A DNA stretch of 7,102 nt, from NCBI GenBank assembly GCA_016926925.1, contig JAFGNQ010000409.1:1-7102 (forward strand), read 5' to 3'. Origin of the DNA: Candidatus Aminicenantota bacterium. Lineage in GTDB: Bacteria > Acidobacteriota > Aminicenantia > Aminicenantales > Aminicenantaceae. Position 1 is the stretch's first letter; every line of letters starts with the position of its first letter. Positions 1 through 5,727 of this stretch are shown here, one piece after another. The position numbers and the translations under genes are program-made. The notes beneath the pieces were generated by a model. The model was not told where the DNA came from and did no database searches. It worked only from the letters and a program-made list of their open reading frames with translations.

Positions 1-951
1 CAGGCCTATGAGGCCTATCTCAAGGGCATGTCTCACCTTTACAAGCTGACTCCACCGGAACTCGATGCCGCGCTGTACTACTTCGAACAAGCTCTGGAAG
101 CAGATCCCGATTACGCTCTGGGTTATGCAGGAATTGCTTTCGTCTGGACCGGACGTCAACAGATGGGATTGGTCGTCCCAAGCGAAGCGACGCCAAAGGC
201 GAAGGATGCTGTTCTCAGAGCACTTGCCTTGGATAGCACTTTGGCTGAGGTTCACTACACATTGGCTGCCATCAAAACTTGGAACGACTGGGACTGGGAG
301 GGGGGAGAGCAAGCTTTCAAACGGGCCCTCGAACTCAAACCCAACTATCCGGATGCGCTCGTGTACTACTCGAACTTGTTGTGCTATATGGGGCGTTTGG
401 ATGAAGCATTGGCAATGGCTGAGCGGGCCGTGCGATTGGACCCGCTCAATTCCATTATCCTGACTATTTCCGGCGTCGCCTTGGAGTACCAGCGCCGTTA
501 TGATGACGCCATAGAGCGGTTGCAAAACGCCCTGAGAACATCGCCCAATGATCCCGTAGCTTATAATGGGCTCTGGGAAACCTACTATATGAAGGGAATG
601 TATGAGGAATCCCTGAAATCGGCCAAGGCATTTTTTACAGGGCTGGGCTTCGCTGAGCTCGCGGAAGTCATGGCCCAGGGATATGTGGAAGATGGCTACA
701 GCGGGGCGATGACCTCCGCGGCTGAGACCATGGAAGCGTTTTCGAAGCAGACATATATTTCTCCCTATTCCATTGCTATGGTGTATGCTTTAGCTGGGGA
801 TAAAGAGAAAACCATTGAATGGCTTGAGAGGGGATATGAGATGAAAGATCCCATGATGCCTTATATCAGCATATTTACTTTTGATCTCCTTGACGACGAC
901 CCGCGGTACCGAGACCTGCTCCGGCGGATGAACCTGCCTGAGGGAAAATAA
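1..951 (+). CDS. TPR-repeat protein, C-terminal part (5' end outside window)
   Basis: The frame is open from base 1 and encodes 316 residues before TAA. The first internal ATG (base 28) is not the real start, because the nine residues before it (QAYEAYLKG) already belong to the typical opening of this TPR block. Tetratricopeptide-like helix pairs are visible: around residues 23-50 (YYFEQALEADPDYALGYAGI), 64-96, 101-132 (AFKRALELKPNYPDALVYYS), 134-165 (ALAMAERAVRLDPLN) and 167-200. The final stretch (ERGYEMKDP, then DDDPRYRDLLRRMNLPE at about 298-314) matches the usual tail of these proteins. In known relatives this array sits behind a Ser/Thr kinase, a CadC-like winged helix or a TolB-like/adenylate cyclase domain; which one applies here cannot be seen. 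TPRs mediate protein-protein contacts. It converges on the minus-strand gene at 1150-1599. Confident as a TPR protein; the full architecture is unknown. Confidence 0.85.
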   Translation, partial: QAYEAYLKGMSHLYKLTPPELDAALYYFEQALEADPDYALGYAGIAFVWTGRQQMGLVVPSEATPKAKDAVLRALALDSTLAEVHYTLAAIKTWNDWDWEGGEQAFKRALELKPNYPDALVYYSNLLCYMGRLDEALAMAERAVRLDPLNSIILTISGVALEYQRRYDDAIERLQNALRTSPNDPVAYNGLWETYYMKGMYEESLKSAKAFFTGLGFAELAEVMAQGYVEDGYSGAMTSAAETMEAFSKQTYISPYSIAMVYALAGDKEKTIEWLERGYEMKDPMMPYISIFTFDLLDDDPRYRDLLRRMNLPEGK

Positions 952-1034
952 TCACAAACACATGTTCATCGATTACTCCTTTTAATTCCAAACATGTCGA
1001 TACTTGTAGGAATGCTTTTGGCGTCTTCTTTCTG

Positions 1035-1073
1035 AAAAGCGGGCCAAATCCTCTGTTGAGAGACCGTTTTTTT
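1035..1073 (+). terminator. possible rho-independent terminator for the TPR gene
   Basis: A run of seven T (1067-1073) follows a small nested fold. CTCT at 1051-1054 pairs with AGAG at 1059-1062 across a GTTG loop. Outside it, AAAA-g-CGG (1035-1042, one bulged G) can pair with CCGTTTT (1064-1070). It lies 84 nt downstream of the TAA at 949-951. The stems are short, so the U-run is the stronger part of the evidence. Confidence 0.3.
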
Positions 1074-1080
1074 GGTTCAA

Positions 1081-1096
1081 ATGGACGCCCGTCCAT
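1081..1096 (-). terminator. 7-bp hairpin between convergent genes, possible terminator of the minus-strand gene
   Basis: ATGGACG and CGTCCAT form a perfect 7-bp inverted repeat with only CC between the arms; as RNA the loop would open to about four bases. It lies 53 nt past the stop of the minus-strand gene. Read on the minus strand it is followed by TTTGAACC, so the U-tract is poor. The repeat itself is certain; its role as a terminator is a guess. Confidence 0.35.
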
Positions 1097-1149
1097 GATA
1101 CGGTATGTGCCGCAGCGCAAATATTCGGCGAGTGGAGTCGATATGAGCC

Positions 1150-1599
1150 TTATTTATTGCGGGTCAAGGCATGGATGTATTCGGCTTCCGTTCCGTCAAA
1201 AGAACCCAGCCGGTTCCCGCTAGGATCGAAGTGGATCTCGGCCTTATCGTTGGAGATAAACCTCAGAATACCGAAGGTGGTGACCCACTCTGATCCGGCG
1301 TTGCTGAATTTGCCCACGCACAGGTCGACAGCGCAGGGTTCTGCGGAAGGATCGAGCCTGTACTCCCCTTTGTGGGTCACAGCCGTACCGTCTGGGTGGA
1401 TTTCTTTTAATGTGTAAGTCATATCGGCTTTGAATACAGCTTCGCCGTCTCCGGTCTCATATTTGCCGGCAACAATCCATTCGCCTAAGAGTAATGCCGC
1501 CGCATCCTCCCGGCCGCATTCGATGCCCGGAGGGGAGAAGACGATCAATCCGATGAAAATAAGGATAAAAACGGTTACTTTTGGGAGCGATTCTTTCAT
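1150..1599 (-). CDS. small exported protein, lipocalin-like / planctomycete-type (TIGR03067-like) domain
   Basis: This encodes 149 residues. The start at 1599 is chosen because AAAGGA lies 6 nt upstream and because the N-terminus is then a classical signal sequence: MKESLPK followed by a hydrophobic core at residues 8-22. Earlier in-frame ATGs (up to 1782) would put about 61 unrelated residues before the signal and would cross the promoter. The mature part opens with LLGEWIV (37-43). It continues through GEYRLDP (78-84), the CAVDLC segment (89-94), TFGILRF (108-114) and HFDPSGNR (123-130), and ends TEAEYIHAL. The order 'G-x-W ... G-x-Y-x-LDP ... DL ... G-I ... F' resembles the small beta-barrel domains annotated as lipocalin-like or TIGR03067; I infer this from pattern only. 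C89 and C94 could form a local disulfide. C28 (GIEC) follows the signal but has Glu at -1, so it is a poor lipobox. The molecular function is unknown; it probably acts in the periplasm or outside the cell. Confidence 0.75.
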   Translation of the reverse strand: MKESLPKVTVFILIFIGLIVFSPPGIECGREDAAALLLGEWIVAGKYETGDGEAVFKADMTYTLKEIHPDGTAVTHKGEYRLDPSAEPCAVDLCVGKFSNAGSEWVTTFGILRFISNDKAEIHFDPSGNRLGSFDGTEAEYIHALTRNK

Positions 1600-1605
1600 T
1601 AAGTA

Positions 1606-1611
1606 TCCTTT
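1606..1611 (-). promoter_or_regulatory. ribosome binding site deciding the start of the lipocalin-like gene
   Basis: On the minus strand the sequence reads AAAGGA, then six bases (TACTTA), then ATG at 1599. None of the earlier in-frame ATGs is followed by a protein that begins with a signal peptide, so this site fixes the start. Confidence 0.7.
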
Positions 1612-1641
1612 CGTTCGATTAAAACGATGATTGGACTTAAT

Positions 1642-1670
1642 GAAATATCGTGAAAGGAGCCGGGTGTCAA
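1642..1670 (-). promoter_or_regulatory. sigma70-like promoter for the lipocalin-like gene
   Basis: On the minus strand a perfect TTGACA (complement of 1665-1670) is followed by a 17-bp spacer and TATTTC (complement of 1642-1647). GATATT overlaps the -10 region with a 15-bp spacer as an alternative. Transcription would start near 1634, giving a leader of about 35 nt that contains the AAAGGA site. The -35 is exact; the -10 is weak. Confidence 0.6.
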
Positions 1671-1806
1671 GCCCTCTTAGCGCGAAACAAATAAAACAAA
1701 GCCTCCGAGTGGTTGCCGCAATTTCTTGATCGGGCCCGTCATCTGCGCTCATAAATAGTGAATCCGGATATCCAGGTCTCATTCATGGACTTGATCCAAA
1801 ATTCTT

Positions 1807-1835
1807 TTGACTCTTATGAGATTTTCTTATATCTT
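1807..1835 (+). promoter_or_regulatory. icd: sigma70-like promoter for icd
   Basis: TTGACT (1807-1812), a 17-bp spacer and TATCTT (1830-1835) give 5/6 and 4/6 agreement with the consensus. The expected start is near 1842, which would leave a leader of about 70 nt containing the inverted repeat at 1852-1879 and the ribosome binding site. Confidence 0.5.
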
Positions 1836-1851
1836 ATCTTCCTTAAAATAG

Positions 1852-1879
1852 ATAGGATATCGACACGGAATTATCCTAT
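1852..1879. promoter_or_regulatory. inverted repeat in the icd leader, operator-like
   Basis: ATAGGATA (1852-1859) and TATCCTAT (1872-1879) are exact reverse complements separated by 12 bp, with arm centres 20 bp apart, close to two helical turns. It lies just downstream of the predicted start site, where a dimeric repressor could block transcription. As RNA it would be an AT-rich 8-bp hairpin about 22 nt ahead of the ribosome binding site. The repeat is certain; the role is inferred. Confidence 0.45.
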
Positions 1880-1912
1880 TCATAATACTTATTACACTCA
1901 TAAGGATGGAAA

Positions 1913-4141
1913 ATGAAAAAAGCAAAGATTACCTGGACCTACACGGACGAAGCGCCGGCATTGGCTACGCAGGCGTTTCTTCCTATCCTGAAAGCCTACA
2001 CAAAAGGAACAGACATCGATGTCGATTTGGCAGATATTTCTCTGGTAGGCAGGATCATCGCCAATTTCCCGGACAATCTTACTGAGGACCAAAAAGTCCC
2101 CGATTGGTTGACAATTCTCGGTGAGCTGGCCATGACGCCTGAGGCCAATATTATTAAACTGCCCAATATCAGTGCGTCGATCCCTCAAATCCAGGCTGCC
2201 ATCAAAGAGCTGCGCGAAAAGGGTTTCGATATCCCTGAATATCCGGAAGAACCCAAAAACAATGCTGAGAGAGCGCTCCAAGCAAGGTTTTCCGTGGTTC
2301 TCGGCTCTGCGGTCAATCCGGTTTTGCGTGAAGGCAATTCAGACCGCCGGCCGGCAGCATCCGTCAAGAAATTTGCTCAAAAGCATCCTCACAAAATGAT
2401 GAGAGATTGGCCTAAGTCGGGTTCCAAGGCTCGCGTCACCCACATGACAGAAAAAGATTTCTACGCAAGTGAAAAATCCACCACGATAGACGAAGCATGC
2501 GACGTGAAGATCGAATTCGTGGACCGTGACGGTACTGCGAAGACATTGAAGGACAAGCTGCATCTTATCGAGGGTGAAGTCATAGACTCAGCCGTGATGA
2601 ACGTGGCTGCCTTAAGAAAATTCTATGCCGAGCAGATCCAGGAGGCCAAAAAGGACGGGGTGCTCTTGTCTTTGCACCTCAAAGCGACCATGATGAAAAT
2701 CTCTGATCCCATCATGTTCGGCCATTGTGTTTCGGTTTATTACAAAGAGGCTCTGGAGAAGCACGCGGACACGCTCAAAAAGATCGGAGCTAATGTGAAC
2801 AACGGCCTGGCCGATGTTCTGGAAAAACTGAACAAACTTCCGGCCGATAAAAAGGCCGAAATCGAGGCTGATATCGATGCCGTCTATGAAAACCGGCCGG
2901 CCTTGGCCATGGTCGATTCGAGACATGGTATCACAAACCTCCATGTTCCCAACAACATCATCGTTGATGCGTCCATGCCCAACGTCGTGCGGGACGGAGG
3001 CAAGATGTGGAACAAAAACGACGAGCTCGAGGACTGTATCGCTATGATTCCCGATCGCTGTTATGCGACGATGTACTTAGAAATTTTGGAAAATGCAAAA
3101 AAACTCGGACAGTTCGATCCCTCTACCATGGGCAACCTCTCCAATGTGGGTCTGATGGCCAAGAAAGCTGAAGAATACGGATCTCACGACAAGACGTTTG
3201 AAGCCGCCGGCGCAGGGTCGATCCGAGTCGTTGCTGATTCGGGCATGGTTCTTTTGGAGCAAGCCGTGGAAAAGGGCGATATATTCAGAATGTGTCAGGC
3301 AAAAGATATCGCGATCCGGGATTGGGTCAAACTGGCTGTGAAAAGAGCCAGGGCTACCGGTTCACCGGCGATTTTCTGGTTGGATGAAAACAGGGGGCAC
3401 GATGCTGAGATCATCAAGAAGGTGAATCGGTACCTGCCCGAGCACGATACATCAGGCCTGGATATCCGGATCATGAAGCCCCAGGACGCCATGAAGTTCA
3501 CCCTGGAAAGAATTCGCAGGGGCGAGGACACGATCTCTGTGACGGGCAATGTGCTCAGAGATTATCTCACGGACCTTTTTCCAATCCTTGAGCTGGGAAC
3601 CAGTGCCAGAATGCTGTCCATCGTTCCTCTTCTTCAAGGTGGAGGACTGTTCGAAACGGGTGCGGGGGGGTCTGCTCCCAAGCATGTCCAACAGCTTTTA
3701 AAAGAAGGTCACCTGAGGTGGGATTCGCTGGGAGAGTATTGTGCCCTTGTGCCCTCTCTGGAGTTGATCGTCGAAAATACAGGGAACGAAAGAGCGGCTG
3801 TCCTGGCGGAAACACTCGATTCCGCCATCGCCAAATATTTGGAAAACGGACGGCTTCCTTCCCGTAAGGTCAATGAGATCGATAACCGAGGAAGCACATT
3901 CTATCTTGCGCTGTATTGGGCCCAGGCTTTGGCAGCCCAGGATAAAAATAAATCGATGAAGGAACGGTTTATTCCTGTGGCTGAATCTCTGGCAGAGAAC
4001 GAAACCAAGATCACAAAAGAATTGCTGGCCGCTCAGGGGAACTCTGTGTATATCGGTGGATACTATATTCCCGATACGGAATTGGTCACAAAGGTGATGC
4101 GCCCCAGTGCGACCTTTAACGCCATCATCGATGCGATGTAA
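1913..4141 (+). CDS. icd: isocitrate dehydrogenase [NADP+], monomeric type
   Basis: This encodes 742 residues, the usual length of the monomeric IDH family (about 740). The enzyme oxidatively decarboxylates isocitrate to 2-oxoglutarate with NADP+ (EC 1.1.1.42) in the cytosolic TCA cycle. Family landmarks are in the expected order: [20 protein letters not shown] at 5-24; the substrate-binding block S132, N135, R139 and R145 in [18 protein letters not shown]257 in [14 protein letters not shown]352 in VDASMP; Y422; R549, D550 and D554 in NVLRDYLTD (substrate and metal); and the cofactor region [16 protein letters not shown] with H591, followed by R602. These match the positions I recall for the Azotobacter enzyme, with an offset of 0 to +2. 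The C-terminus [13 protein letters not shown] is also typical. AAGGA (1902-1906) lies 6 nt before the ATG. One oddity is NRGST at 659-662, where relatives commonly have NRGSH. The gene stands alone, with its own promoter. It is unrelated in fold arrangement to the common homodimeric Icd. Confidence 0.97.
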   Translation: MKKAKITWTYTDEAPALATQAFLPILKAYTKGTDIDVDLADISLVGRIIANFPDNLTEDQKVPDWLTILGELAMTPEANIIKLPNISASIPQIQAAIKELREKGFDIPEYPEEPKNNAERALQARFSVVLGSAVNPVLREGNSDRRPAASVKKFAQKHPHKMMRDWPKSGSKARVTHMTEKDFYASEKSTTIDEACDVKIEFVDRDGTAKTLKDKLHLIEGEVIDSAVMNVAALRKFYAEQIQEAKKDGVLLSLHLKATMMKISDPIMFGHCVSVYYKEALEKHADTLKKIGANVNNGLADVLEKLNKLPADKKAEIEADIDAVYENRPALAMVDSRHGITNLHVPNNIIVDASMPNVVRDGGKMWNKNDELEDCIAMIPDRCYATMYLEILENAKKLGQFDPSTMGNLSNVGLMAKKAEEYGSHDKTFEAAGAGSIRVVADSGMVLLEQAVEKGDIFRMCQAKDIAIRDWVKLAVKRARATGSPAIFWLDENRGHDAEIIKKVNRYLPEHDTSGLDIRIMKPQDAMKFTLERIRRGEDTISVTGNVLRDYLTDLFPILELGTSARMLSIVPLLQGGGLFETGAGGSAPKHVQQLLKEGHLRWDSLGEYCALVPSLELIVENTGNERAAVLAETLDSAIAKYLENGRLPSRKVNEIDNRGSTFYLALYWAQALAAQDKNKSMKERFIPVAESLAENETKITKELLAAQGNSVYIGGYYIPDTELVTKVMRPSATFNAIIDAM

Positions 4142-4310
4142 TTCAAAGGGATCTGGGCCATTATGCTGGCGGATTGAAATGAAGGAAATATCTTTTTTAG
4201 TCATTACTTTTTCTGCGAATGTTACGGAATATTTCTTTACCTGGATCGTCTTTATAGGAAATCGAGATCGAATGAATTAGCACGGTGGTACTCACGACGG
4301 GAGAAGGATT

Positions 4311-5387
4311 ATGAAAATTCGAAAAGGGTTGGCTTGCATCCTGACTCTGGCTTTCTGCACGATCTTTGTTAAGGCCGAAAAGATCGGAATCCTAGAAGGA
4401 ATTTTTAAGCCGGCAGGCGTGGCCGTGCGTGCAGGTGAAGTCTTTATTCTGGAAGGAGCGACCGTTTTCGTTTTTTCGATCGATGACCTGCGACTGCTCC
4501 GCAAATTCGGAAGAGAAGGACAAGGCCCGGGAGAAGTGGAAATAACTCCCTGGTTAGAGAATGTATTGTATGTGTTCGATGATTACGTGGTTATCGACAG
4601 TGTCAATAAGGTTGTTACGTATTCGCTTTCCGGAACTCTGATCAAGGAATTGAGAAGAAGCCAGCAGTTTACACAAATGATACCTGTAGAAAAGAATTAC
4701 ACAGCGAAAAAAAGGATGTTCGACGCCGGAAAAAATATGCAATACTCCACCATAAATTGGTGCGATCCCGATTGCCAAAAGAGCCGGGAGCTTTACAGGC
4801 AGCCGTTTGCGGCTCAACATAAAAAGATTGATATGATTCCGGACTCGGTTCATTTCGCCGTGTACGAGGATAAGATCTTTATCGAGGAAAGCCCCAGAGG
4901 ATTTTATATCGAGGTTTTCGATCATAACGGAGAAAAGATCTATGCCATCCATAAAGGCCTTGAAAAGATCCCCGTGAAAACTGCCGACAAAAGGGAGGCC
5001 GAAAAGCTTCTGAGTGTCGATCCTTTCATGAGCAACGCTCCGGGCGGGTGGAAGGAGCTTAAAAAGACCCTGAACCTAAATTATCCTGAAGCCTTCCCGG
5101 CAATCAGCGATCTGGTTATCACTGACAATAAAATCTATGTTCAAACTTACAAAAAAGAGAGACAAAGACAGCAGTATATTGTCTTGGATCTTGAAGGAAA
5201 TGAACTCAGCCGGGTCTTACTTCCGGAAGTCAGCCCTCCCGGATTCACAGAACAGATGATGGGAACTGGGGTCAGGCTCTTTGATATCAACCATGATAGA
5301 TTCTACTATATTGTTTCAACGGATGAAGGGTGTGAGCTTTATGCAAAGGAAATAGAAGATGAACATCAAGGTTCAGGGAATATATAA
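4311..5387 (+). CDS. exported 6-bladed beta-propeller protein, unknown function
   Basis: This encodes 358 residues. MKIRKG followed by a hydrophobic core (7-20) and VKA at 20-22 is a standard signal peptide, probably cut before E23. C16 has Phe at -1, so a lipoprotein is unlikely. GGGAG (4299-4303) lies 7 nt before the ATG. The body shows repeated propeller-blade beta strands: GVAVRAGEVFILEG (36-49), VFVFSIDDLRLLRKFGREGQ (52-71), YVVIDSVNKVVTYSLSGTLI (92-111), YEDKIFIEE (185-193), YIEVFDHNGEKIYAI (199-213), LVITDNKIYVQTY (268-280) and YIVLDLEGNEL (289-299). The FGREGQGPGE motif at 66-75 is characteristic of '6-bladed beta-propeller' proteins that are abundant in Bacteroidota and Aminicenantes-like genomes. 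C151 and C155 (CDPDC) could form a disulfide. It is 169 bp from icd and 340 bp from the permease gene, so it is probably monocistronic. No ligand or enzymatic role can be deduced. Confidence 0.85.
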   Translation: MKIRKGLACILTLAFCTIFVKAEKIGILEGIFKPAGVAVRAGEVFILEGATVFVFSIDDLRLLRKFGREGQGPGEVEITPWLENVLYVFDDYVVIDSVNKVVTYSLSGTLIKELRRSQQFTQMIPVEKNYTAKKRMFDAGKNMQYSTINWCDPDCQKSRELYRQPFAAQHKKIDMIPDSVHFAVYEDKIFIEESPRGFYIEVFDHNGEKIYAIHKGLEKIPVKTADKREAEKLLSVDPFMSNAPGGWKELKKTLNLNYPEAFPAISDLVITDNKIYVQTYKKERQRQQYIVLDLEGNELSRVLLPEVSPPGFTEQMMGTGVRLFDINHDRFYYIVSTDEGCELYAKEIEDEHQGSGNI

Positions 5388-5533
5388 TTGACACTGATGA
5401 AGGACCTTGCACCGGAGTCAACGGTTTCGTAACCGGTGTTACAGGGGGAAGAAAAAATTCAAACCCGGGGAATCGGGGCGGTGGCAGGAGCCGTTGTAGA
5501 GGAAATACTAACCCTGCATATTTCTTTGGATAG
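5359..5533 (+). other. open stretch that would encode about 57 residues if read with a +1 shift; not called as a gene
   Basis: ATG at 5359, inside the end of the propeller gene, has AAGGA 8 nt upstream (5346-5350) and reads MNIKVQGIYN before TGA (5389-5391). The +1 frame is then open from 5390 to a TAG at 5531-5533. It reads DTDEGPCTGVNGFVTGVTGG and then a basic, Gly/Arg/Asn-rich tail ending NPAYFFG. That second frame has no ATG, GTG or TTG start of its own. It could be a frameshifted remnant, a sequencing indel at the T pair before GAC, or simply G-rich noncoding DNA, which always reads as Gly and Arg. Low confidence that it is translated. Confidence 0.2.
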
Positions 5534-5580
5534 TAGAGCGAATTGAACAAAATTGAGCGAAAAATATCGCTTGAAAAAAT

Positions 5581-5622
5581 AGATTCAAACGATATTTATT
5601 TCCTCCGGACAGAATCTTTTTT
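5581..5622 (+). terminator. possible terminator downstream of the propeller gene
   Basis: AGATTC (5581-5586) pairs with GAATCT (5612-5617), and six T (5617-5622) follow directly. The A-rich bases before the left arm can extend the pairing into the T-run with one mismatch. The loop is long (25 nt), so this is weak. It is 194 nt past the stop codon. Confidence 0.3.
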
Positions 5623-5697
5623 ATAAGAGAAAGACCTCCCTCACTGGTTCGGATTATGCTGTAAACTTTATTTTTCTTACTATAAACCATTATTCCG

Positions 5698-5725
5698 GAA
5701 CATCCGTATATATATACAGATGTTC
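5698..5725. promoter_or_regulatory. 28-bp near-perfect palindrome abutting the permease start codon
   Basis: GAACATC (5698-5704) and GATGTTC (5719-5725) are exact reverse complements flanking the perfect 12-bp palindrome GTATATATATAC (5706-5717). Only the pair C5705/A5718 breaks the symmetry. The site ends 2 nt before the ATG at 5728, and no Shine-Dalgarno sequence is present. It could be an operator overlapping a TATATA-type -10, or an RNA hairpin that hides the start codon. The symmetry is directly visible; the function is inferred. Confidence 0.6.
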
Positions 5726-5727
5726 TC

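Larger units (their letters stand above)
1600..1912. other. divergent intergenic region with two promoters
   Basis: This 313-bp gap separates the leftward lipocalin-like gene from icd. It holds a leftward sigma70-like promoter (1642-1670), a rightward one (1807-1835) and an inverted repeat in the icd leader (1852-1879). The middle part (about 1671-1800) contains short palindromes, CGGGCCCG at 1731-1738 and GGATATCC at 1765-1772, but no convincing gene. Confidence 0.7.
5388..5727. other. 340-bp intergenic region with several hairpins, no confident gene
   Basis: The first part (to about 5515) is G-rich and includes CACCGG (5410-5415) pairing with CCGGTG (5433-5438). The second part is AT-rich. 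It has TTGAGCGA (5553-5560) pairing, with two G-T wobbles, to TCGCTTGA (5567-5574). It also has a possible terminator at 5581-5622 and a 28-bp palindrome at 5698-5725. AATTGA occurs twice (5541-5546, 5551-5556) and GAGCGAA twice (5536-5542, 5555-5561). No clear sigma70 -35 element was found ahead of the permease gene. Confidence 0.6.

Noticed and set aside
957..1005. Repeated ACATGT elements (960-965, 993-998), each followed by CGAT
   Set aside because: ACATGT is self-palindromic and short; two copies in an AT-rich intergenic gap are easily due to chance.
875..1120. Minus-strand frame of 81 residues overlapping the end of the TPR gene
   Set aside because: It overlaps the certain TPR coding region, resembles no family, and its interior contains the hairpin and T-run that look like terminator elements.
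1516..1518. Lipobox at C28 of the minus-strand protein
   Set aside because: The preceding residues are GIE; Glu at -1 is not tolerated by the usual lipobox, so a signal peptidase I substrate is more likely.
1150..1782. Longer 210-residue version of the minus-strand gene
   Set aside because: The extra 61 residues precede a clear signal peptide, cross the TTGACA promoter, and lack the AAAGGA ribosome site found ahead of the internal ATG at 1599.
3698..4204. Minus-strand frame of 168 residues under the end of icd
   Set aside because: It is antisense to highly conserved icd codons, so its openness is explained by icd codon usage.
5386..5392. prfB-like programmed frameshift site
   Set aside because: The TGA-C context matches, but the P-site codon is AAT rather than CTT and could not re-pair well after a +1 slip; kept only as a low-confidence observation.
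5287..5550. Proline-rich minus-strand frame of 87 residues
   Set aside because: The proline content mirrors the G-rich plus strand; it overlaps the propeller gene end and shows no family resemblance.
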